Part shown: piece by piece, positions 1 to 8,453 of the stretch
Layout: every line of letters begins with the position of its first letter
Position numbering within the stretch: the stretch's first letter is position 1
NCBI RefSeq assembly: GCF_026240015.1
Contig: NZ_JAPIUX010000002.1
Location: forward strand, 255,232-319,231
Reading direction: 5' to 3'
Source: Acetobacter farinalis
GTDB lineage: Bacteria > Pseudomonadota > Alphaproteobacteria > Acetobacterales > Acetobacteraceae
Length of the DNA: 64,000 nucleotides
Position numbers and translations under genes: made by a program
The notes under the pieces: model-generated
What the model was told of the DNA's origin: nothing
Database searches by the model: none
Seen by the model: the letters and a program-made list of their open reading frames with translations, nothing else

Positions 1-387
1 GAGGTGCATGAACGCTTCACGCCGGAGGAAATCCGCCAGTGGCGCGCGGCGTGGCCGGGCCTTGTGGTGCTGGCCCACCCGGAATGCCCGCCCGAAGTGG
101 TGGCGGAAGCAGATTTCTCGGGCTCAACCGCCGGGATGTCGGAGTTTGTGGCTTCGGGCAAAGCCGGGCGCGTGCTGCTGGTTACGGAATGCTCCATGAG
201 CGACAATCTGGCTGTGGAGCATCCCGAGGTGGAGTTCGTGCGGCCATGCAACCTCTGCCCGCACATGAAGCACATCACGCTGCCCGCCATCCGCAGAGCG
301 CTGGAGCAGATGGAGGTTGAGGTCACGGTGGATGCCAGCGTGGCAGACCGTGCCCGGCTCTCCATCGAGCGGATGCTGGCGGTCTGA
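1..387 (+). CDS. nadA: Quinolinate synthase NadA, C-terminal part (cut by window edge)
   Basis: This is the last 128 codons of quinolinate synthase, which condenses iminoaspartate with dihydroxyacetone phosphate to make quinolinate for NAD. The frame is open to the first base (E-V-H-E-R), so the methionine that might be taken as a start is not one. The conserved NadA tail is clear: VHERFTPEEI, AHPECPPEVV, SGSTAGM, TECSMSDN and CNLCPHMKHITL. The cysteines in TECSM and CNLC correspond to two of the three that hold the 4Fe-4S cluster; the first lies outside the window. The gene ends with RMLAV and TGA, and nadC follows 55 nt later on the same strand, so the pair is probably one NAD synthesis operon. 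Confidence 0.95.
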   Translation, partial: EVHERFTPEEIRQWRAAWPGLVVLAHPECPPEVVAEADFSGSTAGMSEFVASGKAGRVLLVTECSMSDNLAVEHPEVEFVRPCNLCPHMKHITLPAIRRALEQMEVEVTVDASVADRARLSIERMLAV

Positions 388-442
388 GTCCCCTGCCTGA
401 GCACGCGTAACGCCTTGGTTTCTTCAGAGAACAGGATTTCTC

Positions 443-1300
443 ATGCTGCCTGCCTTGCCTGATATCATGCTGGAACCGCTGGTGCGGGCCGGATTGCTGG
501 AAGACCTTGGGCGTGGGGGAGACCTCACGACCAATGCCGTGCTGAACGGGGGCGAGCGCGTGCGTGTTTCCCTGCGCAGCCGGGAGAAGGGCGTTCTGGC
601 CGGGCTGGATCTGGCCAGGCTTTCCTTTCACCTGATGGACCCCTCCCTGCGGTTTGAGCGCCTGAAGGAAGAAGGGGCGGCTCTGGAGCCCGGAGATGTG
701 GTGGCCGTGGTGGAAGGCTCTGCGCGGTCCATCCTGACGGGGGAGCGGGTAGGGCTGAATTTCCTGTCTCACCTGAGCGGCATTGCCACGGCAACGGCCG
801 AGATTGTGCACAGCATGGCAGGCACAAAAGCGCGGCTGGCCTGCACGCGCAAAACGCTGCCCGGCCTGCGGGCGGTGCAGAAATATGCCGTGCGGGCCGG
901 CGGGGGCGTCAGCCACCGTATGGGGCTGGATGACGCGATCCTGATCAAGGACAACCATATTGCTCTGGTGGGCAGCGTGCGGGAAGCGATTGCACGGGCG
1001 CGGCAGGCTGCGGGCCATATGGTGAAAATTGAGGTTGAGGTGGACACACCGGAGCAGTTGCAGGAGCTTCTGGCCGGGGAACGGGTGGATGCTGTGCTGC
1101 TGGACAACATGCCCGTGCCCGTGCTGCGCACCTGTGTTGAGATGATTGATGGCCGCCTGCTGGCAGAAGCCTCGGGTGGCATCACGCCGCAGACTGCGCC
1201 CGCCATTGCCCGGACAGGGGTTGACCTTCTGTCTGTCGGCTGGCTGACACATTCTGTCAAAGCCCTTGATTTCGGGCTGGATTTTGAAAAAGCGCTCTGA
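443..1300 (+). CDS. nadC: Nicotinate-nucleotide pyrophosphorylase (carboxylating)
   Basis: This 285-residue protein is quinolinate phosphoribosyltransferase, which turns quinolinate and PRPP into nicotinate mononucleotide, CO2 and pyrophosphate. It is cytosolic and acts directly after NadA. Family hallmarks are GRGGDLTTNAVL near the N terminus, GLNFLSHLSGIAT, the RKTLPGLRAVQKYAVRAGGG substrate loop, HRMGLDDAILIKDNHI, the barrel strands EVEVDTPEQL and VDAVLLDNM, and EASGGI near the end. The length matches the family. It lies 55 nt after nadA on the same strand; the Shine-Dalgarno upstream of the ATG is weak, which fits an internal operon gene. No nadB is visible in the window. Confidence 0.96.
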   Translation: MLPALPDIMLEPLVRAGLLEDLGRGGDLTTNAVLNGGERVRVSLRSREKGVLAGLDLARLSFHLMDPSLRFERLKEEGAALEPGDVVAVVEGSARSILTGERVGLNFLSHLSGIATATAEIVHSMAGTKARLACTRKTLPGLRAVQKYAVRAGGGVSHRMGLDDAILIKDNHIALVGSVREAIARARQAAGHMVKIEVEVDTPEQLQELLAGERVDAVLLDNMPVPVLRTCVEMIDGRLLAEASGGITPQTAPAIARTGVDLLSVGWLTHSVKALDFGLDFEKAL

Positions 1301-1652
1301 ACGTCCGGTTGCGTTGTTGCGTTTTCTCTCGTTACTGACATCCGCAAAGCCGAACCAGAGCAGGTGGCAGAGCGTGTGACAGAACGGGGGCAGAGCCGGA
1401 TAGCGGGCTGAACCGGGGTTTATACATCAGGCTAGTGCCTTGTCTCCCCGGTACCCTGCCCTCTTGGCGCTCTGTCTCCCGGTGTGGTGTGTCACAGACA
1501 AATGAATACCGGGATGTACTCATTTTCATGCAGGATATGCCACCCTTGGGGCGGTTTTTGCGTTAGCGCGCAAAAGCTGTGATTCTGCATGCCCAGAGTT
1601 CATTACCTGAACAGTCTGGGTGGTGCTCAAGATAAATTAAGGGGGAACCCCG
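1301..1652. other. Intergenic region between nadC and the glycerate kinase gene
   Basis: This 352-bp gap has no convincing gene. The only open frame of any length (65 codons, minus strand) has no recognisable domain. It holds two small dyads just upstream of the next gene: TTTTGCG with CGCAAAA at 1556-1575, and the longer hairpin at 1592-1620 listed separately. A promoter for the next gene must lie here, but I cannot assign -35 and -10 boxes with confidence. Confidence 0.5.
1592..1620 (+). promoter_or_regulatory. Inverted repeat upstream of glycerate kinase gene
   Basis: CCCAGAGTTCA and TGAACAGTCTGGG face each other across a 5-nt loop, giving an 11-bp stem with a 2-nt bulge. The element ends 32 nt before the ATG at 1653 and before the AAGGGGG ribosome binding site. 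It has no T tract, so an operator or a leader hairpin is more likely than a terminator. Its function is inferred from position only. Confidence 0.35.
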
Positions 1653-2975
1653 ATGCCAGACCAGTCTCCCACTGCTGTATCCTGCCCCGAAGAAGGCTGG
1701 TCAGAAACCCGCGTACGGGCGTTCCTGCGCGAGATGTTTGATGCGGCTGTGGCGAGTGCGAGCCCGTTCCATGTTCTGGCGCAGTTTCTGCCGGAAAAGC
1801 CCAAAGGGCGTTGTGTGGTGGTGGGGGCGGGCAAGGCTGCGGCCTCCATGGCTGCGGCGCTGGAGGCCGCATGGCCGGATGTCCCGCTGGAAGGGGTGGT
1901 GGTCACGCGAGATGACCATGCCATGCCCACCCGCTCCATTCTCGTTCTGGAAGCCTCGCATCCGGTGCCTGATGAACGAAGCGAGCAGGCTGCGCGGAAG
2001 ATCCTGCAGGCCGTGCAGGGGCTGGGCGCGGATGATCTGGTGATTGCCCTGATTTCAGGGGGAGGCTCCGCCCTTCTGGCGCTCCCAGCCGAAGGAATTA
2101 CGCTGGGTGAGAAAAAGCAGATTGCCCGCCAACTCCTGCACTCGGGCGCGACCATTGCGGAAATGAACACGGTGCGTCGTCACCTTTCGGCCATCAAGGG
2201 CGGCAGGCTGGCGCAGGCGGCGTACCCCGCACGTGTTGTGTCGCTGATTATCAGCGATGTGCCGGGGGATTCCCCGGCCGTTATCGCCAGCGGCCCGACC
2301 GTGAGGGATGATACCACAGCGCTGGATGCCCTGCGGATTATCCACAAATATGATCTCACCCTGCCCCCTGCGGCTGAGGCGCTCCTGAAGCGGGAGGCAG
2401 ATCAGAGCAGAACCGCCCCGCCCCCAATGGCTGAGGGCAACAGCGTGACCATGATTGCAACGCCGTTTTTCGCACTGGGGGCCGCTGCGGAGGTTGCCCG
2501 CCGTGCGGGTGTGACACCCGTTATTCTGGGAGATGCGCTGGAAGGGGAAAGCAGTGCGGCGGGTACCCTGTTTGCCGGGATTGCGCGCTCGGTCAAACAG
2601 CATGGTCAGCCCGTGAAGGCTCCGGCGGTGCTGCTGAGCGGTGGCGAAACAACAGTGACAATCAGGCCCGGCGAAAAACCGGGCAAAGGTGGCCGCAATA
2701 CGGAATTTCTGCTGTCCTGCGCTCTAAGTCTTGCGGGTGAGGCGGGAATCTGGGCCGTGGCGGGAGACAGTGATGGGATTGATGGCACGGAAGATGCCGC
2801 CGGTGCCATGATCGGCCCGCAAACGCTTGAGCGCGGTGCGAAGCTTGGTATGAGCGTGGAAGATTTTCTGAAACGGCACGACAGTTACAGTTATTTCAAG
2901 AAGCTTGATGATCTGGTCATGACCGGACCAACTCTGACCAATGTCAATGACATTCGTCTGATTCTGGTTCTGTAG
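1653..2975 (+). CDS. Glycerate 2-kinase / hydroxypyruvate reductase-type protein (MOFRL family)
   Basis: This 440-residue protein belongs to the class II glycerate kinase family (DUF4147 plus C-terminal MOFRL domain), which phosphorylates D-glycerate to 2-phosphoglycerate; members have also been annotated as hydroxypyruvate reductase TtuD. Visible motifs are VVGAGKAAASMA at about 50-62, the glycine-rich ISGGGSALL loop, MNTVRRHLSAIKGGRLA, ISDVPGDSPAVIASGPT, and in the MOFRL part LLSGGETTVTI, GKGGRNTEFLL and AGDSDGIDGTEDAAG. A good AAGGGGG ribosome binding site precedes the ATG. It appears monocistronic, closing at a strong terminator shared with the convergent uracil-DNA glycosylase gene. Kinase is the likelier activity; the reductase name is historical. 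Confidence 0.88.
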   Translation: MPDQSPTAVSCPEEGWSETRVRAFLREMFDAAVASASPFHVLAQFLPEKPKGRCVVVGAGKAAASMAAALEAAWPDVPLEGVVVTRDDHAMPTRSILVLEASHPVPDERSEQAARKILQAVQGLGADDLVIALISGGGSALLALPAEGITLGEKKQIARQLLHSGATIAEMNTVRRHLSAIKGGRLAQAAYPARVVSLIISDVPGDSPAVIASGPTVRDDTTALDALRIIHKYDLTLPPAAEALLKREADQSRTAPPPMAEGNSVTMIATPFFALGAAAEVARRAGVTPVILGDALEGESSAAGTLFAGIARSVKQHGQPVKAPAVLLSGGETTVTIRPGEKPGKGGRNTEFLLSCALSLAGEAGIWAVAGDSDGIDGTEDAAGAMIGPQTLERGAKLGMSVEDFLKRHDSYSYFKKLDDLVMTGPTLTNVNDIRLILVL

Positions 2976-2983
2976 GAGTTCGT

Positions 2984-3020
2984 GAAAACACTCTGAAATT
3001 CTGAATATCAGAGTGTTTTC
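2984..3020. terminator. Bidirectional intrinsic terminator
   Basis: GAAAACACTCTGA pairs perfectly with TCAGAGTGTTTTC (13 bp, 11-nt loop). The A and T ends make it usable on both strands. It sits between two convergent genes, 8 nt after one stop codon and 10 nt before the other gene's end. Confidence 0.85.
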
Positions 3021-3030
3021 AAAAGGATTT

Positions 3031-3672
3031 TCAGTCTTCCAGTGCCGATTTGACAGCTTCCCGCAGGGCCGGAATTACATCTTCCTGAAACTGGGGTGTT
3101 TTCCGCTCCCATGCTTCCGTGCGCCATGAGGGGTGCGGGAGCGGAAAATCTCTGGGAAGATAAGACCGGAAATCCAAGACCCGTTCAAAAACCTTCCCTT
3201 TTCCTAATGCATAATTCTGGGCGTAAGACCCCACAAGCAAGGTCAGTCGCAGGTTGGGCAGGAAGGAGAGAATGCGTTCCCGCCAGAGGGCTGCGCATTC
3301 CGGTGGGGGTGGCCTGTCTCCCCCTTTTGGCAAAACACCCGGATAGCACAGGGCCATGGGCACAATGGCAATACGCTCTGTATCGTAAAAAACATCCGGG
3401 CTCATGGCCAGCCATGAGCGCAGACGTTCACCCGAGGCATCATTAAACGGAATCCCGGTATTATGGACACGGGTTCCGGGGGCTTGACCGGCAATCAGCA
3501 GCCGGGCGCGGGGGGAGAGGCGCACAACGGGGCGTGGTCCAAGCGGCAGTTTGTGCGCGCAGGCCCGGCAGCCCTTCAGCTCTTCCAGAAAGTGCGCAAG
3601 CGCCTCATCCTGCTGCTCTGTAGTGCTGTTTTCCTGAAAGCAGGAAGGCTGTCGGGAGAAAAGGGATGTCAT
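3031..3672 (-). CDS. Uracil-DNA glycosylase superfamily protein
   Basis: This 213-residue protein has the uracil-DNA glycosylase fold typical of the small bacterial UDG-like group: LLIAGQAPGTRVHNTGIPFNDASGERLRSWL at about 70-100 (the GQAPG catalytic loop), VPMALCYPG in the middle, and LVGSYAQNYALG followed by LPHPSWR near the end, where the HPS loop reads the DNA minor groove. An N-terminal CRAC pair is present, but a full four-cysteine iron-sulfur set is not obvious, so family 4 or 5 status is uncertain. It probably excises uracil or a related base in repair. It is convergent with the glycerate kinase gene, and no operon partner is visible. Confidence 0.8.
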   Translation of the reverse strand: MTSLFSRQPSCFQENSTTEQQDEALAHFLEELKGCRACAHKLPLGPRPVVRLSPRARLLIAGQAPGTRVHNTGIPFNDASGERLRSWLAMSPDVFYDTERIAIVPMALCYPGVLPKGGDRPPPPECAALWRERILSFLPNLRLTLLVGSYAQNYALGKGKVFERVLDFRSYLPRDFPLPHPSWRTEAWERKTPQFQEDVIPALREAVKSALED

Positions 3673-3735
3673 GCCTCAAGATATGTGGCGGGAGCGGCAT
3701 GCCTGCAATATGCGCCCGCCCAAAAGGGGGGGCAT

Positions 3736-3769
3736 AAAAAAACACCGCGATGTTGCCATCGCGGTGTTT
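3736..3769 (-). terminator. Terminator of the adhAB operon
   Basis: AAACACCGCGATG pairs with CATCGCGGTGTTT over 13 bp with a TTGC loop. Read on the minus strand, the stem is followed by seven T residues. It lies about 46 nt past the adhB stop codon. Confidence 0.9.
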
Positions 3770-3815
3770 CGGACCTGCTCCCCTGAAGGAGCAGGGTGGG
3801 AAAGAAGCGGCTCTA

Positions 3816-5237
3816 TTACTGAGCTGCGTCTTCACCCGTGTGGGTCTGCGGAGAGAATGTCCAGCCCGCACCGTAAGGCTGCGGATGATAGACACCCCAT
3901 GTTGCGGCATCAGCACTTCCAAAGCCCCAGGAGGCGGTGGAGATGGGAGCATGGTCAACGCGCAGCTTCTGGATATCGGCGGCTGTGACGTTTGCCGGAG
4001 CCTTGTTGCCCCAGGAGGTGCGGATGAAGTTTACAACATCAGCCATCTGCTGGTCGGACAGAACGCTCTTGTAACCCGGCATGGCGACAGCGGACGGAGC
4101 CCAGTTGGTGGGCGGCAGAACCGCACCGGCCACAATGATGTGGGCGATGGATGTCGGGTCTGCAGACACAACAACAGGGTTTCCTGCCAGCGGCGGGAAC
4201 ATACGGGCCACACCACCCCCATCGTTACGATGGCAGATCGCGCACTGTTCAACATACACGCTGGCACCCGGGGCGCCGGAGGTGTTGTTGGAATCCAGCG
4301 CCTGTGCTGTGGAGGCATCATACGTGTAGGCGCTCCGCCCCGGCGGAACCGGAACCGGGGGCAGGGCCTTCAGGTATTTCGCCATGGCATGCAGGTCAGC
4401 ATCCGTGAAGTACTGGGTGCTCCAGCCCACCACGTCCGCCATGCCACCAAACACAGCGGCGTGGTCTGTACGGCCGGACTTCAGGAACTGGTAGACTTCT
4501 TCTTCAGGCCAGCTGCCGATACCCTCAACCGGGTCATTCCGCAGGCTGGGAGCTACCCAGTTATCAATCGGGGCGCCACCGGCAAGGAAGACAGGACCGC
4601 CAGAGGCATCCAGCGCCTTTTCCTGCATGCCAAAGCCGCGCGGCGTGTGGCATGCGCCGCAATGGCCCGGACCTGTCACCAGATATTCACCACGGGCAAT
4701 TTCAGCATCCGTACCCGCAGCCGGGACAAATGCCTTGGGTGCCGGGGCAAACACGGAACGCCAGATGGCCAGCGGCCAGCGCATGGACAGCGGCCAGGAG
4801 ATTCCGGGGGCCTTGTTGGGCTGTGCCACCGGCTTCACACCGTGCATGAAGTAGGCATAGAGCGCCTTCATGTCATCCTGTGTCATCCGGGCGAAAGAGG
4901 GATACGGCATGGCCGGATAGAGCGTGCTGCCATCCTTGCGTATGCCGTGGCGCAAGGCTTCATCAAATTCCTCGAACGTGTAGCTGCCAATCCCGTTGGT
5001 GGGGTCAGGCGTGATGTTCGTGGAATAGATGGTGCCGATGGGAGTCTGAATGGACAGACCCCCTGCATAGACCTGGCCGTGCAGCGCCGTATGACAGGCC
5101 ACGCAGTCACCCAGACGGGCAACATACGCACCTTTCTTGACCAGTTCATCATCAGTGCTCTGGGCGTGGGCCAGAGTAGTTCCTGCCAGAAGCCCGACAG
5201 TGACCGCTCCAAGAGCGGTTTTCAGTCCTTTGATCAT
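3816..5237 (-). CDS. adhB: PQQ alcohol dehydrogenase, cytochrome c subunit (subunit II)
   Basis: This is the tri-haem cytochrome c subunit that passes electrons from AdhA to ubiquinone on the periplasmic face of the membrane. Three CxxCH sites are visible: CVACH (about 45), CGACH (about 193) and CAICH (about 332). The start is set at the ATG at 5237, because the protein then begins with a clean signal peptide (MIKGLKTALGAVTVGLLAG, cleaved after LAHA) and is 473 residues, close to known AdhB. A longer frame begins at 5294, overlapping the adhA stop as TAATG, but it would put 19 polar residues before the signal. It is translated from the adhA transcript and closed by a strong terminator. Subunit III is encoded elsewhere in Acetobacter and is not here. 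Confidence 0.95.
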   Translation of the reverse strand: MIKGLKTALGAVTVGLLAGTTLAHAQSTDDELVKKGAYVARLGDCVACHTALHGQVYAGGLSIQTPIGTIYSTNITPDPTNGIGSYTFEEFDEALRHGIRKDGSTLYPAMPYPSFARMTQDDMKALYAYFMHGVKPVAQPNKAPGISWPLSMRWPLAIWRSVFAPAPKAFVPAAGTDAEIARGEYLVTGPGHCGACHTPRGFGMQEKALDASGGPVFLAGGAPIDNWVAPSLRNDPVEGIGSWPEEEVYQFLKSGRTDHAAVFGGMADVVGWSTQYFTDADLHAMAKYLKALPPVPVPPGRSAYTYDASTAQALDSNNTSGAPGASVYVEQCAICHRNDGGGVARMFPPLAGNPVVVSADPTSIAHIIVAGAVLPPTNWAPSAVAMPGYKSVLSDQQMADVVNFIRTSWGNKAPANVTAADIQKLRVDHAPISTASWGFGSADAATWGVYHPQPYGAGWTFSPQTHTGEDAAQ

Positions 5238-5293
5238 CGTTTTTACCACTGTATCGCTTGTGTGCCGAATGACGTCATGACTCTGCAGGACCA

Positions 5294-7522
5294 TTACGGC
5301 GTAATGCCGAGGGTCGGGTTTTCGGGAATGCCCTTGTCATTCTTGCGAGCATCCACTTCACGCTGGTACGTTTCATTCGCGCGCTTGATGATGAACTGGC
5401 GGATGGCCTCAATTTCATCAGGCTTCAGGCTCGTGTCAAAACGATCCATGCCGTAGGCGGTCAGAGCACCGCGGCCGACAACATTGTAGAATGCATCCTG
5501 ATGACGGATAGCGCCGGACCAGCGGAGGTCAGGCAGAACGCCCGCACCTTCTGCGTTATCGCCATGGCAGGCGGCGCAATAGGTCTGGAACTGGAAGTAG
5601 CCGTTGTCTGTCACCTTGGTGTCATACTGTGCCGGCGGCTTCACGGGCAGGAAGCCCTTGTCGTTCTGCGGGGGCAGAACAGCATTGCCATCAAGAGAGA
5701 AGGCCACAACGCGGGAGTGGTTGACTGTCCAGCCGGATGTACGGGCCAGACCACCCAGGAAGAACGGATAGATGCCGCCCCAGCCCACTTCCACGGCCAC
5801 ATACTGCTTGCCCTGCGCCTTATAGGTGATGGGCGGAGCAATAATACCGCTCTGTGCGTCAAAGTGGAACAGGTCTGCACCGTTCGTGGCGTCGTAGGCG
5901 TGGAATTCACCGTTGGCCAGACCCTGGAACAGCAGATCACCGCCGGTTGCCAGAATACCGCCGTTCCACGGACCTTTATGGTCAACAACCCATGCGGCTT
6001 TCTGCGTCTTGGGATCCCAGGCGATAATCCAGCCTTTCAGATCCTTCATGAATGCGGTGCGGGCTTCCGGGGTATCCGGCAGACCGGCCTTGTTCATGTC
6101 CAGACCGAGGTTCCAGGAATCCGGATGAGCCTTGAAGCCGCCAACCTGATTTTTGTAGAGGAACGGTACCTGCTGGCCGGGAATATAGACCAGACCCGTC
6201 TTGGGGCTGTAGGCCATGGCGGCAAAGTTATGGCCACCAAGGTCACCCGGAATGCCGTACCATTCTTTCCCGTTCAGGGTATACAGCGCTTCGGGGTTAT
6301 AGATCGGACGGCCGGTCTTCTGGTCCAGACCCAAGGCCCAGTTCTGGTACACGTAGTTGGTGCCGGACAGGAATTCACCTGTTTTGGCGTCCAGAATGTA
6401 GAAGAAGCCGTTCTTCGGAGCATGCACGATAACGTGGCGCTTTTCACCGTTGATCGGCAGATCAAGCGTCATGATCTGCTGGACCGAGGTGTAATCCCAC
6501 TGGTCCATCGGCGTTTCCTGGAAATGCCAGACATATTCGCCGGTTTCGGGCTTAACAGCCACGATGCTGCCCAGGAACAGGTTATCGCCAATCCCGTCGG
6601 AGCGGTATTTGTAGTTCCAGGGGGAGCCGTTGCCAACGCCCAGATAGACCAGATCGGCCTCCGGATCATAGACGATGGAGTCCCACACCGTGCCGCCGCC
6701 GCCCTGCTTGGTCCAGGCGCCGGTCGGGCTCCAGGTCTTGTAGGCTTTTGTCATCAGTGCGGAATCTGATGCTGCGTGGTCAGGCTGATTCTTGTTGTTG
6801 GGAACCGTGTAGAAGCGCCAGTCCAGCTTGCCCGTTTCCGCATCGTATGCGGAGACAAAGCCGCGGGCACCGAATTCTGAGCCACCGTTACCAATCAGCA
6901 CGCGGCCTTTGGCAATGCGCACAGCGCCATCAACCGTGTAGGAGCGCTGCTGGCCGAGGGAGGCGTCCTTGGGAATGGTGTTCACGCTCCACACCAGCTT
7001 GCCGGTCTTGGCATCCAGTGCGATCAGGCGACCATCAAATGTTCCAAAAAAAACCTTGCCGTTCCAGTAGGCCGCGCCACGGTTCACCGTGTCACAGCAG
7101 CCTTTGTCGGCAATGTTACCGGGAGTGCGCGGGTCATAGGCCCACAGCAGCTTGCCGGTGGCTGCATCGAGCGCTTTCATTTTGGACCAGTTGGTGGTCG
7201 CGTACATGACACCGTCTACAACCAGAGGCGTGCCTTCCTGCCCGCGGTTGGTATCCAGATCATAGAACCAGGCCAGCTTCAGGTTGCCAACGTTGGACCG
7301 GTTGATGTCTTCCAGCGGGCTGTAGCGCTGTTCCGTATAGGTCCGGCCGTAAGTGAGCCAGTTTTCGGGGTGATCATCCGCATGGATAATCGCTTCCCCT
7401 GTGTTGCTTTGAGCGTCGGCGTAAGCCGGCACTGCACCATACGGCAATGATGCGGCGCAGATCGTTCCGGCCGCGAGAATTCCTAGCAGCGAACGTCTCT
7501 TGGCGGAGGCGGGGCGGGTCAT
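5294..7522 (-). CDS. adhA: PQQ-dependent alcohol dehydrogenase, dehydrogenase subunit (subunit I)
   Basis: This 742-residue quinohaemoprotein oxidises ethanol to acetaldehyde in the periplasm, the first step of vinegar fermentation. It has a twin-arginine-free signal peptide (KRRSLLGILAAGTICAASL, ending AYA), an eight-bladed propeller with repeated W-motifs (such as ALDAKTGKLVWS, AWDPKTQKAAW and AYDATNGADLFHFDA), the vicinal cysteines GCCDTVNRGAAYW that form the ring next to PQQ, and a C-terminal haem c domain with CAACH at about 636. GAGGAC lies 8-13 nt before the ATG as ribosome binding site. The fused haem domain separates it from soluble methanol dehydrogenases. adhB follows directly. Confidence 0.97.
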   Translation of the reverse strand: MTRPASAKRRSLLGILAAGTICAASLPYGAVPAYADAQSNTGEAIIHADDHPENWLTYGRTYTEQRYSPLEDINRSNVGNLKLAWFYDLDTNRGQEGTPLVVDGVMYATTNWSKMKALDAATGKLLWAYDPRTPGNIADKGCCDTVNRGAAYWNGKVFFGTFDGRLIALDAKTGKLVWSVNTIPKDASLGQQRSYTVDGAVRIAKGRVLIGNGGSEFGARGFVSAYDAETGKLDWRFYTVPNNKNQPDHAASDSALMTKAYKTWSPTGAWTKQGGGGTVWDSIVYDPEADLVYLGVGNGSPWNYKYRSDGIGDNLFLGSIVAVKPETGEYVWHFQETPMDQWDYTSVQQIMTLDLPINGEKRHVIVHAPKNGFFYILDAKTGEFLSGTNYVYQNWALGLDQKTGRPIYNPEALYTLNGKEWYGIPGDLGGHNFAAMAYSPKTGLVYIPGQQVPFLYKNQVGGFKAHPDSWNLGLDMNKAGLPDTPEARTAFMKDLKGWIIAWDPKTQKAAWVVDHKGPWNGGILATGGDLLFQGLANGEFHAYDATNGADLFHFDAQSGIIAPPITYKAQGKQYVAVEVGWGGIYPFFLGGLARTSGWTVNHSRVVAFSLDGNAVLPPQNDKGFLPVKPPAQYDTKVTDNGYFQFQTYCAACHGDNAEGAGVLPDLRWSGAIRHQDAFYNVVGRGALTAYGMDRFDTSLKPDEIEAIRQFIIKRANETYQREVDARKNDKGIPENPTLGITP

Positions 7523-7562
7523 GCGTTAGCGTCCTCGACTGATATTAAGGTGAGGAAAGAAG

Positions 7563-7587
7563 AAAAAAAAGCCGGCAGGCCGGTTTT
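7563..7587 (-). promoter_or_regulatory. Terminator-like hairpin in the adhA leader
   Basis: On the minus strand, AAAACCGG pairs with CCGG-C-TTTT (one bulge, CCTG loop), followed by eight T residues. It lies 40-65 nt before the adhA ATG. It could be an attenuator in the adhA leader or a distant terminator of the 7757-8299 gene. The stem is short, so it is a candidate only. Confidence 0.35.
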
Positions 7588-7756
7588 CGACACTCAGCCA
7601 ATATGGCCACTTTCTGTCAATCACGCCTGATGAATAGCTGTGTCCTGCCGTTTGATATTATCCAGCCGTTACAGAGGCGTAGAGCCTTCTTAATCTGCTT
7701 GTGGGCAGGGGGTCACAAATGGTTATATTCTATGTTGTAACAAGAACGAGTGAGGC

Positions 7757-8299
7757 TTAGAGAGCCGTGCTGAAGGGATAGTCTTCCTCTGGAACGATGA
7801 GAGGCATATCTGCGTTTTTCCAAGACCTGAAAAGGGTAATTTCAGAAACGCACCAAGAGGAAAATGTCTGTGGATGATGCATCTGAATCCACTGGTTGAC
7901 ATGCGGGGGGGAGACCTCTGTCACGTCCGCCAGAGGGATGATCAATGGTGTGGCGGGCTGGGGGTTTTGCACTCCGGCTCGCCGCATGGCGACCTCGATT
8001 TTCACGGAAAGGTGATCTGGTTCCGGCGCGCCAATCTTTATTCCGAGAGTGATTCGGTCTTTGCGCTGGAACACGTCAAATCCACCCGTGGTGAGTGGAA
8101 CCGGCGCGCGGGAAGACAGGCTCAGCAAGGCGTGATCAATGTCCTCCAGCGTCGCCCGTTCCGTGATCTCGCCCAGGGTGCAGAAGGGCAGGAAGAGGAA
8201 AGGTTCCGGCCGCCAGCTTTTGTCAGGAAATCGGGACTGGAGCCCAAGCAGGGATGTCCGTATATCTGTGGGAAGTGTCGCGCCAATTATAAGGTACAT
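7757..8299 (-). CDS. 2H phosphoesterase (RNA ligase/cyclic phosphodiesterase)-like protein, degenerate motifs
   Basis: This is a 180-residue cytosolic protein. The spacing of its strands and the segments PFLFLPFCTLGEITE at about 31-45 and WCVSEITLFRSW near the C terminus resemble the 2H phosphoesterase / 2'-5' RNA ligase (ThpR) fold. The two HxT/S catalytic histidine motifs of that family are not intact: the first position reads F-C-T-L instead of H-x-T-L. If the assignment is right, it may be inactive or act differently. It starts at ATG 8299, divergent from the Bax-inhibitor gene, and its stop is 234 bp upstream of adhA. A DUF1045-like protein is an alternative. The fold call is moderate and the function unknown. 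Confidence 0.5.
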   Translation of the reverse strand: MYLIIGATLPTDIRTSLLGLQSRFPDKSWRPEPFLFLPFCTLGEITERATLEDIDHALLSLSSRAPVPLTTGGFDVFQRKDRITLGIKIGAPEPDHLSVKIEVAMRRAGVQNPQPATPLIIPLADVTEVSPPHVNQWIQMHHPQTFSSWCVSEITLFRSWKNADMPLIVPEEDYPFSTAL

Positions 8300-8453
8300 C
8301 GTCGGACCTTTATCAACTCTTGAGGCTGGTCATGAACGTGCCTGCGCGCAGGCACGCCGGGCAGGGAGAGAAAAGCCGCCCACCCTTGACGCAGAGACAG
8401 GGCAGTCACAAGTATAAAGCAACGCTGGCAAGTCCAGACAAGGAGAGGAAAAA

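Noticed and set aside
3750..5456. 568-codon open frame on the plus strand
   Set aside because: It runs fully antisense to adhB and the adhA end, which have three CxxCH motifs and conserved PQQ enzyme sequence. The translated product has no domain. High third-position GC keeps such frames open.
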